NCBI GenBank assembly: GCA_006226225.1
Contig: SBHI01000061.1
Span: 1-31,630 of the forward strand
Length of the DNA stretch: 31,630 bases
Source of the DNA: Alphaproteobacteria bacterium
Lineage (GTDB): Bacteria; Pseudomonadota; Alphaproteobacteria; Micavibrionales; CSBR16-224
Direction of reading: 5' to 3'
Part shown: one piece after another, positions 7,835 through 14,664 of the stretch
How positions within the stretch are numbered: the first letter of the stretch is position 1
How the letters are laid out: each line of letters starts with the position of its first letter
Made by a program: the position numbers and the translations under genes
Notes under the pieces: generated by a model
The model's input: only the letters and a program-made list of their open reading frames with translations
What the model was told of the DNA's origin: nothing
The model's database searches: none

Positions 7835-8014
7835 TTATTCAGCAGGTTCAATGATTTGCTGGCCCTTGTACATGCCTGTTTTCAAGCAGACATGGTGCGG
7901 GCGTACGAATTCGCCGGTCGTCTTGTCTTCGGCATAAACCGGAGACGACAGGGCATGGTGCGAACGGCGCATATTGCGTTTCGACTTCGAGGTTTTCTTC
8001 TTAGGTACAGCCAT
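7835..8014 (-). CDS. rpmF: 50S ribosomal protein L32
   Basis: A short gene of 59 codons plus stop. It begins MAVPKKKTSKSKRNMRRSHH, the standard L32 N-terminus, and ends LKTGMYKGQQIIEPAE. L32 is a late-assembling large-subunit protein. Only one cysteine is present, so this is the zinc-free form. A GGAT-type site lies 5-8 nt before the ATG. The YceD/DUF177 gene that often precedes rpmF is not here; instead there is a 290-nt spacer. Confidence 0.97.
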   Translation of the reverse strand: MAVPKKKTSKSKRNMRRSHHALSSPVYAEDKTTGEFVRPHHVCLKTGMYKGQQIIEPAE

Positions 8015-8070
8015 TGCCTTATCCTTTTGTTCTTTATCTTTATCGCATTCTTTTCAAAATCTTTTTTCCT

Positions 8071-8090
8071 GCCCTCCTGCAGGGAGGCGG
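8071..8090 (-). promoter_or_regulatory. GC-rich hairpin in the rpmF leader
   Basis: On the minus strand CCTCC-CTGCA-GGAGG forms a 5-bp GC-only stem that hides a perfect GGAGG. It is about 60 nt upstream of the rpmF ATG, too far to be that gene's ribosome site. I see no open frame worth calling right after it. A role in leader stability or regulation is a guess. Confidence 0.35.
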
Positions 8091-8099
8091 AAACGCTTT

Positions 8100-8128
8100 T
8101 ATATAATACATCGCAGCATAAAGTGCAA
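8100..8128 (-). promoter_or_regulatory. Candidate promoter of rpmF-plsX-fabH
   Basis: On the minus strand, TTGCAC (8123-8128), 17 nt, then TATATA (8100-8105). Predicted start near 8093, giving an ~80-nt leader. The -35 is a weak match, but this is the best-spaced pair in the AT-rich spacer. Confidence 0.45.
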
Positions 8129-8171
8129 GCATATTTCTTATATATAGGGTATTCACATGAAAAAGTGCAAT

Positions 8172-8200
8172 TTGCAGAAAATTTTACGAAAACTTAATAT
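8172..8200 (+). promoter_or_regulatory. Candidate sigma-70 promoter of an unannotated plus-strand RNA
   Basis: TTGCAG (8172-8177), exactly 17 nt, then TATAAT-like TAATAT (8195-8200). Predicted start near 8207. No plus-strand protein gene follows, but a strong terminator does at 8284-8319. Confidence 0.45.
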
Positions 8201-8206
8201 TGTTAT

Positions 8207-8319
8207 GCAATACTAAAATTATAGGGTTTTAAAGTCTTCAGTTGAATGTGTATTGCTCGCTCCAAAGTTGGTTGAATGAAATTATAGCCGGGATGTTTTC
8301 ATTCCGGCTATTTTTTTTT
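8207..8319 (+). ncRNA. Candidate small RNA, about 110 nt
   Basis: This interval is bounded by a well-spaced promoter (8172-8200) and an intrinsic terminator (8284-8319) and has no credible open frame. It contains the 8-mer GTTGAATG twice, 30 nt apart (8241 and 8271), flanking a pyrimidine-rich TTGCTCGCTCC segment that could be an exposed seed. The 3' end overlaps the last codons of the convergent regulator gene. I do not recognise a known RNA family. Alternatively, the hairpin may only terminate the regulator mRNA, though its T-run favours the plus strand. Confidence 0.38.
8284..8319 (+). terminator. Strong intrinsic terminator facing plus strand
   Basis: A stem of 12 pairs (8284-8295 with 8300-8311, one G-T) with a TTTT loop, followed by eight T. 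On the minus strand the bases after the hairpin are ATTTCATT, a much poorer T-run, so termination is mainly of plus-strand transcripts. The A-tract it provides on the minus strand encodes the C-terminal lysines of the regulator at 8308-8877. Confidence 0.75.
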
Positions 8320-8877
8320 GCTTCCCGTAAACATATAGCCCTCTTCTCCGGTTTCGATTAGCGGATCCCCCGCAAGCTGCTGAATCTTCTGCCGCAGGCG
8401 GTAAATATGGGTTTCCAGCGTACGGGTATTGACCGTCGCATTGTATTTCCAGACATTTTCCAGCAACTCCGCCCGGCTCACGCTTTGTCCGGTGCGGTTA
8501 TAAAGATATAGCAGGATATCCGCCTCTTTTTCAGTCAGGGATGCCTCCTGCCCTCCTGATTTCAAACGCAAAATTCGTTCCGCAGGAATAAAGCGGCATT
8601 TTCCGATTGTCAGCACCTGTTTCAGGTTTGCAGCCTCCCGCCGGGCAAAAAACTGTCTGGCCATATCCAAAAGCCCCCCGGCACGCAACGGCACATCAAC
8701 AGAAACATCGCGCCCGTCATTTCCGACAGATATATTATCAACAAAGCGCAAATCATATTCCGCCGCTCCATCATCGCAAAATACCGTGTAATGCGCGGAT
8801 AAAAACGCCTCCAAAGCATCTGCGAGCACATCATCCTGCACTGATAGCGCGATTCGTTTTTCTGTGTCTTTCCCCAT
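8308..8877 (-). CDS. OmpR-type winged-helix regulator with degenerate receiver domain
   Basis: A 189-aa protein. Residues about 90-187 form a clear OmpR/PhoB winged helix: LTEKEADILLYLYNRTGQSV, SRAELLENVWKYN, then TRTLETHIYRLRQKI and the wing. The first ~85 residues should be a receiver domain but are too short (about 75 against 115-120), lack the acidic pocket and show no credible phospho-acceptor; a short helix LRAGGLLDMARQFFARR resembles the end of a receiver. It is probably a phosphorylation-independent regulator. Target unknown. There is no obvious ribosome site before the ATG. A divergent gene starts 57 nt away, a possible target. Confidence 0.85.
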   Translation of the reverse strand: MGKDTEKRIALSVQDDVLADALEAFLSAHYTVFCDDGAAEYDLRFVDNISVGNDGRDVSVDVPLRAGGLLDMARQFFARREAANLKQVLTIGKCRFIPAERILRLKSGGQEASLTEKEADILLYLYNRTGQSVSRAELLENVWKYNATVNTRTLETHIYRLRQKIQQLAGDPLIETGEEGYMFTGSKKK

Positions 8878-8889
8878 GATTGCAACGCT

Positions 8890-8919
8890 TTGTTAAGAAT
8901 GTTTCTGGTAAGCTATAAA
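8890..8919 (+). promoter_or_regulatory. Candidate promoter for the 108-aa gene
   Basis: TTGTTA (8890-8895), 18 nt, TATAAA (8914-8919). Predicted start near 8926. It lies inside the 56-nt divergent spacer next to the winged-helix regulator, so that regulator could bind here. Confidence 0.5.
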
Positions 8920-8933
8920 TTAGGGCAAAAACG

Positions 8934-9260
8934 ATGCGGGCGCAAATAATGGCTCAGGAAAAATCTATCACTGATTATGAAGTTATGTTCACCATGCACA
9001 CAGGCGTGACGGTATTGGTGAGCAAATTAAAGGAATTCGACAAAATCAACGGTGAAGGACTACATTTTCAGATCAGCCCGGATAAAAGCCTGAAAGTAGA
9101 AACGCCCGAAGCCCTGATTATTATCAAGGATTTAAGCAGTGACTACCTTGAAGAAGCACTGGAGCGCGGCTTTATCATGTTTTATGAGCTGGAAGATGAC
9201 GAGGTCGTACGCTGCACCCCCTGCCAAATTGACCAGCAGCAGGCGCGCGCAAAACCCTGA
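8934..9260 (+). CDS. Hypothetical protein, 108 aa
   Basis: I do not recognise this protein. It is small, soluble, acidic, and lacks a signal peptide or membrane segment. It shows alternating strand-helix character: a strand-rich N-terminal half (YEVMFTMHTGVTVLV), then KVETPEALIIIKDLSSDYLEEALERGFIMFYELED. A CTPC pair of cysteines lies near the C-terminus (about residues 94-97). The start is ambiguous. ATG 8934 has AGGG 8 nt upstream, but the best promoter would start transcription near 8926, which would favour ATG 8949. It is transcribed divergently from the winged-helix regulator and convergently with fbaA. Confidence 0.8.
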   Translation: MRAQIMAQEKSITDYEVMFTMHTGVTVLVSKLKEFDKINGEGLHFQISPDKSLKVETPEALIIIKDLSSDYLEEALERGFIMFYELEDDEVVRCTPCQIDQQQARAKP

Positions 9261-9296
9261 CATTCCCTAAAAAGCCGACAAAATCAGCTGGCCGCC

Positions 9297-10397
9297 TTAA
9301 GCGGCAAGCTCATCCGTTTTTTTTAGCGCAAGAGACTTCCCTGTTGCGCCAAGATCGGCAAATGCCTCATCCAGACGTGCCGCCATACCTTTTTCGGCCT
9401 CACGCAGCCATTTACGCGGATCATACTGCTTTTTATACGGTGTGCCATCTTCGGGATCGACCTGATATTTGAAGGCTTTCGTATTGGCCTCGACATATTT
9501 GCCAACCGGCTCGGCGAATGCAAATTGCGTATCCGTATCGATATTCATTTTGAACACGCCATAGGTCAGAGATTCCGAAATTTTCTCCTTTTCAGAGCCG
9601 GAACCACCGTGAAAGACCAAATCCAGCGGGTTTTTACCCGTATTATGGGTCTTTTGCACCAGTTCCTGCGAGTTTTTCAGGATTTCGGGGCGTAATTTGA
9701 CGTTTCCGGGCTTATAAACGCCGTGAACATTGCCAAACGAAGCCGCAAGTGTGAAATGGCCGATCGGATTCAGCGTTTCATAGGCACGCAGACAGTCTTC
9801 CGGCTGCGTGTAGAGATGTGGGTTATCCGCACCGATATCGTCATCGGAACCGACGCCGTCTTCTTCCCCGCCTGTCACGCCGAGTTCGATTTCGATGCTC
9901 ATCCCCAGCGGCACCATACGCTTCAGCAAGCGTGCGGATTCCGACAGGTTGAAATCAATATCATCTGCCGAAAGATCCAGCATATGAGACGTAAAGAGCG
10001 GCTTGCCCGTTTCCTTGAAATGCTGCTCGCCGTGATCCAGCATTGCTTCCACCCAGGGAATCAGCGCACGGTTGGCATGATCCGTATGCAACACGACGCA
10101 AACGCCGTAATGTTCCGCCAGCAGATGCACATGTTTGGCTGCGGCGACAGCGCCGAGCACCTTTGCCGTGAAACCGTCTTCCATACCTTTACCGGCATAG
10201 AATTCCGCGCCCCCATTGGACAGCTGGATAATAACGTCGGATTTGTTCTTTTGCGCCGCTTCCAGCACCGCATTAACGGAATTCGTACCGACAACATTGA
10301 CGGCCGGCAATGCATAGCCGCCATCCTTACAGGCTTTTACCAGTGTCAAATACTCCTCACCGGTGACAACGCCGGGCTTCAGTCCTGTTTTGCTCAT
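9297..10397 (-). CDS. fbaA: Class II fructose-bisphosphate aldolase
   Basis: A 366-aa class IIA aldolase resembling E. coli FbaA (359 aa). Catalytic and metal residues are visible: D106 and H107 in LHTDHANR, E171 in EIELGVTGGEEDG, H225 in GNVHGVYKPG, H263 in VFHGGSGS, and N285/D287 in KMNIDTDTQ. It cleaves fructose-1,6-bisphosphate to glyceraldehyde-3-phosphate and dihydroxyacetone phosphate, with zinc. AGAGG lies 7-8 nt before the ATG. Gap lies about 1.4 kb away on the same strand without pgk between. Confidence 0.98.
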   Translation of the reverse strand: MSKTGLKPGVVTGEEYLTLVKACKDGGYALPAVNVVGTNSVNAVLEAAQKNKSDVIIQLSNGGAEFYAGKGMEDGFTAKVLGAVAAAKHVHLLAEHYGVCVVLHTDHANRALIPWVEAMLDHGEQHFKETGKPLFTSHMLDLSADDIDFNLSESARLLKRMVPLGMSIEIELGVTGGEEDGVGSDDDIGADNPHLYTQPEDCLRAYETLNPIGHFTLAASFGNVHGVYKPGNVKLRPEILKNSQELVQKTHNTGKNPLDLVFHGGSGSEKEKISESLTYGVFKMNIDTDTQFAFAEPVGKYVEANTKAFKYQVDPEDGTPYKKQYDPRKWLREAEKGMAARLDEAFADLGATGKSLALKKTDELAA

Positions 10398-10468
10398 TTT
10401 CGCACCTCTTGCTGTTGAAATAGGGTTATTCGCACGGGGAGTCTAGCAAATCCCCAAAAAAGGATAAA

Positions 10469-10480
10469 GCCGAATTCGGC
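10469..10480. repeat. 12-bp palindrome upstream of fbaA
   Basis: GCCGAATTCGGC is perfectly self-complementary and lies in the 180-nt divergent spacer between fbaA and the gene at 10581, about 70 nt from the fbaA start. It may be an operator; no factor can be named from sequence. Confidence 0.3.
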
Positions 10481-10519
10481 GCAAAACGGGCATTTCCGTG
10501 AAAAACCCCGTCTCCACGC

Positions 10520-10548
10520 TTGACAATCCTTAATATTTAACATATTAT
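10520..10548 (+). promoter_or_regulatory. Strong sigma-70 promoter for the 189-aa membrane protein
   Basis: Consensus -35 TTGACA (10520-10525), exactly 17 nt, then TATTAT (10543-10548). The predicted start is near 10555, leaving a 26-nt leader with AGGGAG in front of the ATG at 10581. This is the best promoter in the window. Confidence 0.8.
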
Positions 10549-10580
10549 CACCGCTGTGTGTGGTAATAGGGAGTCATGCT

Positions 10581-11150
10581 ATGTTGAAAGCTATTTATCA
10601 AAGCGGTGAAAAACTCGCGCAAAAACTCGGCACAGCAACAGAGAAATTGCTGACGGCGCTGGATGTTCCGCTTTCCGCAAAACAGAAAAAACTGGTCACC
10701 TCCACAGCCGGACTTGCACTTGGCTGCGCATTCATGCTGGGCGGCGGGCTAAGCTTCGCCCTCACCCCTGTCATTCTGTGCATAGCCGTTGCAAAAGGGC
10801 TGACATTAACAGGCGCAAGCGTCTGCGCTGTTGGCGCTTTAATGGCCAGCTACGGCGCGATGGCCACGCTGGGTAAAGGTCTGTTTGACCGCAGTGAGAA
10901 ACAGGGAGGCTTTTTCAAAGCCCTGAAAGCCGCCGCTTTGGCCGAACAGCCGGAAAACTCCCATGCGGCCGTTATCGCCGCACCACCCGTTCCCTTTACA
11001 TCACAGGCGGATAATGCGCACCAGTTTCAGGTTGAGCAGAACCTACTGTCGTCACTGTTTTCAAATTCAGGGCAGCATGCCGATACAGATGACCAAAAGG
11101 TCACACCGCACCAACAACAGCCGCAACGCACGAAACAGCACGGAAAATAA
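10581..11150 (+). CDS. Hypothetical small membrane-associated protein, 189 aa
   Basis: Not recognised. The start at ATG 10581 is supported by AGGGAG 7 nt upstream. Residues 1-40 are amphipathic and lysine-rich; residues about 41-72 and 75-100 are two glycine/alanine-rich hydrophobic segments, compatible with a membrane hairpin. The C-terminal half (about 102-189) is polar and low in complexity, ending in a glutamine/histidine-rich tail. There is no cleavable signal. The strong promoter suggests good expression. It is convergent with the SprA-like gene, with only 14 nt between stops. Confidence 0.82.
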   Translation: MLKAIYQSGEKLAQKLGTATEKLLTALDVPLSAKQKKLVTSTAGLALGCAFMLGGGLSFALTPVILCIAVAKGLTLTGASVCAVGALMASYGAMATLGKGLFDRSEKQGGFFKALKAAALAEQPENSHAAVIAAPPVPFTSQADNAHQFQVEQNLLSSLFSNSGQHADTDDQKVTPHQQQPQRTKQHGK

Positions 11151-11164
11151 TCTGTTCCGCCCTC

Positions 11165-11758
11165 CTAAACGGCGATATCCAGTAGAATGCCTGTGATATC
11201 TTCCGTCGCCTGTTGCGTTGTCTTCTCCGCATCCGAAAAAGCCTGCAATGCTGCCAAAAGCCCGCTTTGATTTCCGCCGTCACCGCGCCGTTCTGCGGCT
11301 TCTTCCGCACGTTCCCGGCTCAGTTCAGCCTGTGCCTGCAATTTCGTCTGCTGCGCTTGTGCCGCAACCTGCACATCCTGCGGTGAGGGTTCCGCCGGCG
11401 CCAAAGCCGCGCGGATGACAATCTCCATTTTGCGAATGGTTGCTTCCGGATCGCCGCGTACCGGCGCAGCATCAATCCGCACCTCACCTCCGACGGCATA
11501 TTCGCGCCCGTCCGGCCCTGTCACCGTCTCAAAACTGACCGCACCAGCATAAGGGCCGCCGACGGATTTATGCGCCTGTTCATGGGCGCGCACCTCGATA
11601 TCGCGCTGTTTCAGCTCACGGACAGTCTTTTGCTCCTCTTCCGTCAGCCCTTCTGCATTGCTTTGCTGCTGATTGGCACGTGCAGAGACCTGTTCCGGCG
11701 CTATCGCGGCGGAACGCTGCACAGGAATGGAAAACTGCACACCTGAAATCGCTGTCAT
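11165..11758 (-). CDS. SprA-like putative zinc metallopeptidase-domain protein
   Basis: A 197-aa protein with the segment LKQRDIEVRAHEQAHKSVGGPYAG at about 49-72. This holds an HExxH-type motif (H59, E60, H63), followed by GPDGREYAVGGEV, and matches my recall of the SprA-related family (PF12118). The family has a predicted metallopeptidase core, but activity has not been established to my knowledge. Residues 110-197 are helical, alanine/glutamine-rich and probably coiled coil. There is no signal peptide. A perfect 9-bp inverted repeat at 11760-11785 covers the ribosome site just before the ATG, suggesting translational control. Confidence 0.82.
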   Translation of the reverse strand: MTAISGVQFSIPVQRSAAIAPEQVSARANQQQSNAEGLTEEEQKTVRELKQRDIEVRAHEQAHKSVGGPYAGAVSFETVTGPDGREYAVGGEVRIDAAPVRGDPEATIRKMEIVIRAALAPAEPSPQDVQVAAQAQQTKLQAQAELSRERAEEAAERRGDGGNQSGLLAALQAFSDAEKTTQQATEDITGILLDIAV

Positions 11759-11759
11759 A

Positions 11760-11785
11760 CCTTATTCCATTTTACAGGAATAAGG
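11760..11785 (-). promoter_or_regulatory. Inverted repeat sequestering the ribosome site of the SprA-like gene
   Basis: Arms CCTTATTCC and GGAATAAGG, 8-nt spacer, no mismatch. On the mRNA the 3' arm ends one nucleotide before the AUG and contains the only Shine-Dalgarno-like bases, so a folded leader would hide the start. It could also be a DNA operator. Confidence 0.6.
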
Positions 11786-11825
11786 TTGACTATGCGTTAA
11801 AATACAATGATTTAGCTTTGGCGGC

Positions 11826-12830
11826 TTAGAGCGATGCCAGCTTCACAGCCGTATCGGACATACGGTTGGAGAAGCCCCATTCGTTGTCATACCAGCTCAT
11901 CACGCGGACAAGGCGGCCATCCAGCACTTTGGTCTCGTTCAGTGCAAAGATCGAGGAACGGGCATCATGGTTAAAGTCGCTGGAGACCAGCGGCTCGTCA
12001 TAATAGCCAAGGACGCCATGCATTGCGCCGTCAGCCGATGCTTTGATGGCAGCATTGATTTCTTCAACGCTCGTGTCTTTTTCGGCAACGAATTTCAGAT
12101 CAACAACCGAAACATTCGGGGTCGGCACGCGGATGGCAACACCGTCCAGCTTGCCTTTCAGATCCGTCAGAACCTTACCGACAGCGCGCGCAGCACCCGT
12201 CGAGGTCGGGATCATGTTGCAGGCTCCTGCCCGTGCGCGGTGCAGGTCTTTGTGCATCGTGTCAACAATGCGCTGATCGCCTGTGTAGCTGTGAATGGTC
12301 GTCATAAAGCCGTGTTTGATGCCGACCGTGTCGTGCAGAACCGCAGCCACAGGTGCCAGACAGTTCGTGGTGCAGGAGGCGTTGGAAACGATTTTGTGAT
12401 CGCCCGTCAAAGCGTCACTGTTGACGCCGTAAACAACCGTCAGATCCTCATCCGTACCGGGGGCGGAAATCAGCACTTTGCGTGCGCCTGCTTCCAGATG
12501 TTTGCCTGCCGCTTCACGGCTGGTGAAAATACCTGTGCATTCCATCGCCACGTCAACACCCATATCGCCCCAGGGCAGTGCCGTCGGGTCACGTTCCTGC
12601 ACGCATTTTACTTCATGACCGTTGATGATCAGATTGCCGTTTGCAACCGCGATATCGCCGTTAAAACGTCCGTGTACCGTGTCGTATTTCAACAGATGCG
12701 CATTGGTGTTCACATCCGCCAGATCGTTGATGGCGACGATTTCGACGTCATTACGCCCTGATTCAAAGGCGGCGCGCAGAACAAGGCGTCCAATCCGTCC
12801 AAAACCGTTAATGGCAACACGTGCTGTCAT
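11826..12830 (-). CDS. gap: Glyceraldehyde-3-phosphate dehydrogenase, type I
   Basis: A 334-aa GAPDH of normal length. It has the NAD-binding GFGRIGRLVLRA at 9-20, the catalytic cysteine C153 in SNASCTTNCLAP and H180 in TTIHSYTGDQ. It oxidises glyceraldehyde-3-phosphate to 1,3-bisphosphoglycerate with NAD. An excellent ribosome site (AGGAGG, about 8 nt before the ATG) fits high expression. In many alphaproteobacteria gap lies with pgk, tkt or fba; here it is monocistronic, with the SprA-like gene 67 nt downstream. Confidence 0.98.
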   Translation of the reverse strand: MTARVAINGFGRIGRLVLRAAFESGRNDVEIVAINDLADVNTNAHLLKYDTVHGRFNGDIAVANGNLIINGHEVKCVQERDPTALPWGDMGVDVAMECTGIFTSREAAGKHLEAGARKVLISAPGTDEDLTVVYGVNSDALTGDHKIVSNASCTTNCLAPVAAVLHDTVGIKHGFMTTIHSYTGDQRIVDTMHKDLHRARAGACNMIPTSTGAARAVGKVLTDLKGKLDGVAIRVPTPNVSVVDLKFVAEKDTSVEEINAAIKASADGAMHGVLGYYDEPLVSSDFNHDARSSIFALNETKVLDGRLVRVMSWYDNEWGFSNRMSDTAVKLASL

Positions 12831-12933
12831 GATATTCCCTCCTGATTAAAAATGATCTTTTACCTTAATGCCTTTTTACACCTGCTGCACTGCAAAAGAC
12901 AAGGGCTAACGCACAGAAATATATTTTACATAT

Positions 12934-12962
12934 TTGCATTATAATGAATTATTATGTATAAT
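12934..12962 (+). promoter_or_regulatory. Candidate promoter for the 134-aa gene
   Basis: TTGCAT (12934-12939), 17 nt, perfect TATAAT (12957-12962). Predicted start near 12969, about 50 nt before the ATG at 13019. A second TATAAT at 12982-12987 lacks a -35. The spacer is AT-rich and shared with the divergent gap gene. Confidence 0.55.
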
Positions 12963-13018
12963 AATATTGTGTGTGTGATTCTATAATTCTACGGCGAATA
13001 CGAAAATAGAGGTGTGTA

Positions 13019-13423
13019 ATGCTGAATAACGATAAAAATCAATACCATCAGGAAAACCGTCTTTACGGATATGTCATCATCAATGCCGAAGGTGACGTGC
13101 TGGACGGCATGACGGATGACGGGCATCTGCATTTTACACCGCAATATGAACTGGCTGACATTGATGCGAAACCGATGTTGTTCCGCAACCGTATGCGCCT
13201 ACCCCGCGATATTACCGATAAGCTCGACAGCACTTACGGCTTGCTTGAGGTACGTCTGGACAATGACGGCAAAGCCGATGCGGATGCCGTACTGCAAGGC
13301 CGTGTAATCGGTTCGGTTTCCTCGCTGCTGGCGGCAGCGGCGATGGATAAAAGCTTTGAAGACGTTAAAAGCTATGCCACACGCCAAGATTTCCGCGAGA
13401 AGAATTACCGCGAGAAGAAATAA
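13019..13423 (+). CDS. Hypothetical protein, 134 aa
   Basis: I do not recognise it. It is soluble and charged, with no signal or membrane segment. Residues 15-30 (RLYGYVIINAEGDVLDG) and 75-85 (LLEVRLDNDG) look like beta-strands, followed by a short alanine-rich segment (SSLLAAAAMD) and a basic C-terminus ending in two near-identical REKN/REKK words. GAGG lies about 6 nt before the ATG, and a good promoter lies upstream. It is divergent from gap and convergent with the ATPase zeta gene, 22 nt between the stops. Confidence 0.8.
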   Translation: MLNNDKNQYHQENRLYGYVIINAEGDVLDGMTDDGHLHFTPQYELADIDAKPMLFRNRMRLPRDITDKLDSTYGLLEVRLDNDGKADADAVLQGRVIGSVSSLLAAAAMDKSFEDVKSYATRQDFREKNYREKK

Positions 13424-13445
13424 TCACAACCGATTTGTCAAAAAA

Positions 13446-13778
13446 TTAAACGGCCTCTGTGGCGGCTGAATCTGCCGCTTCAACGCTTTCGAGGGCCTCT
13501 TCATGACAGCGTCCCAGCTCCAGCCATAGGCGGGATTCGGACACGCCCGGCAGGTCTTTCTGCACTTTGCCGATTACATCCTGAAAACCCGGCTCATCCA
13601 GATCGAATTCGACCAGATGCTGGGCATAGGCTTTGGCCTCGTCCTCACCCAGCTTCATCTGTTCTGCCGCCCATAATCCGAAAAATTTGACCATGCGGGC
13701 GCTGACTCTGAAAATCATTTCCTGATCGTGCTGGAATTTTGCCTCGAAAGCACTTAACCGTTTTTGGAAATTATCCAT
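13446..13778 (-). CDS. F1-ATPase inhibitor, zeta subunit type (DUF1476)
   Basis: A 110-aa protein matching the alphaproteobacterial DUF1476 family: FQKRLSAFEAKFQHDQEMIFRVSARMVKFFGLWAAEQM at 4-41 (family pattern: F-R-AFEAKFAHD-E---F---ARRNKLLGLWAAE), then an acidic helical part with EAKAYAQ and DEPG. In Paracoccus denitrificans this protein is the zeta subunit, which binds the F1 sector of ATP synthase through its N-terminus and blocks ATP hydrolysis. AGGAG precedes the ATG by 8 nt. The ATP synthase genes themselves are not in this window. Confidence 0.88.
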   Translation of the reverse strand: MDNFQKRLSAFEAKFQHDQEMIFRVSARMVKFFGLWAAEQMKLGEDEAKAYAQHLVEFDLDEPGFQDVIGKVQKDLPGVSESRLWLELGRCHEEALESVEAADSAATEAV

Positions 13779-13869
13779 CTTTTATACTCCTGATTACTGT
13801 TAACAGCGCAACGTCTACGCAAATTTCGAGCCTATTATGCGCAAGCACGCAACGGATTGCAAGCGAGAC

Positions 13870-14664
13870 TCACTCTCCCGTCTGCAATAATCCGCCATGT
13901 TTGCGCGACCGGTCCAATGACCAGAAAAAACACCCTGTGGCAATCACAAAATAAACGGCGTTCAGTCCCGCCGCCCGCCACAGATATTCGGCATGAAACT
14001 GCCCGTCCAGCAGGATACCCCGCAAGCCTTCAAAGACATGCGATGCAGGCAGTGCCCGTGAAATCACCTGAATACTCTCCGGCAAGGCGCTGATCGGATA
14101 ATAGACGGCGCAAAGCGGTGCAAACAGAAAGGTTAGCGCATAACAGAACCCTTCAGCGCCAAGCCCTGCCCGCATCAAGATAGAGGTGATAAACAGGCCC
14201 AGCCACCAGCCCATGATCCAGACATTGATAATCAGCGCCGCCAATGGCAGGCCGATACTGAAAATATTAAAATCGTAAAGCCACATCGCCAGAAACAGTA
14301 CAGGTGTCACCCCGATCAGCGTACGGATAATACTGATACAGATCATCGACAAAATCCATTCCGCCGGACGAAGCGGACTGACGCAGAGATGGCCGATATT
14401 GCGCGACCATAGCTCCTCCATAAAGGACAGAGAGACACTCAGCTGCGAGCGGAACAGCATTTCCCACAGCAGCGCCGCCCCCAAAAGCGCTCCGACAACA
14501 TAAGGAATATGCGCCGAGGATGCGGCAAAATAACGGCTGATAAAACCCCACAGCACCATATGCATGGTCGGCCAGTAGATAAGATCAAGAATACGCGGCC
14601 AGGATTTGCGCAAAATATAGAAATAGCGCAGGATCATCGCGTAAATGCGGCCGAAACTAATCAT
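13870..14664 (-). CDS. ABC-2 type exporter permease
   Basis: A 264-aa integral membrane protein with about six hydrophobic segments. It carries the ABC-2 permease hallmark near residues 195-225 (AVYYPISALPESIQVISRALPASHVFEGLRG). It would form the membrane channel of an exporter with the ATPase encoded just upstream; the two reading frames overlap by 8 nt (14657-14664), so they are translationally coupled. The N-terminal part resembles the YadH/NodJ-type branch. The substrate cannot be inferred; no third, periplasmic component is nearby. Confidence 0.93.
   Translation of the reverse strand: MISFGRIYAMILRYFYILRKSWPRILDLIYWPTMHMVLWGFISRYFAASSAHIPYVVGALLGAALLWEMLFRSQLSVSLSFMEELWSRNIGHLCVSPLRPAEWILSMICISIIRTLIGVTPVLFLAMWLYDFNIFSIGLPLAALIINVWIMGWWLGLFITSILMRAGLGAEGFCYALTFLFAPLCAVYYPISALPESIQVISRALPASHVFEGLRGILLDGQFHAEYLWRAAGLNAVYFVIATGCFFWSLDRSRKHGGLLQTGE

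Noticed and set aside
8246..8275. Nine-codon open frame inside the candidate small RNA
   Set aside because: No ribosome site and no reason to prefer it over chance.
9261..9320. Hairpin near the fbaA stop followed some bases later by eight T on the plus strand
   Set aside because: The T-run is 7 nt away from the stem and inside the fbaA coding end; too imperfect to call a terminator for the 108-aa gene.
11967..12761. 264-aa plus-strand open frame
   Set aside because: Antisense shadow of gap.
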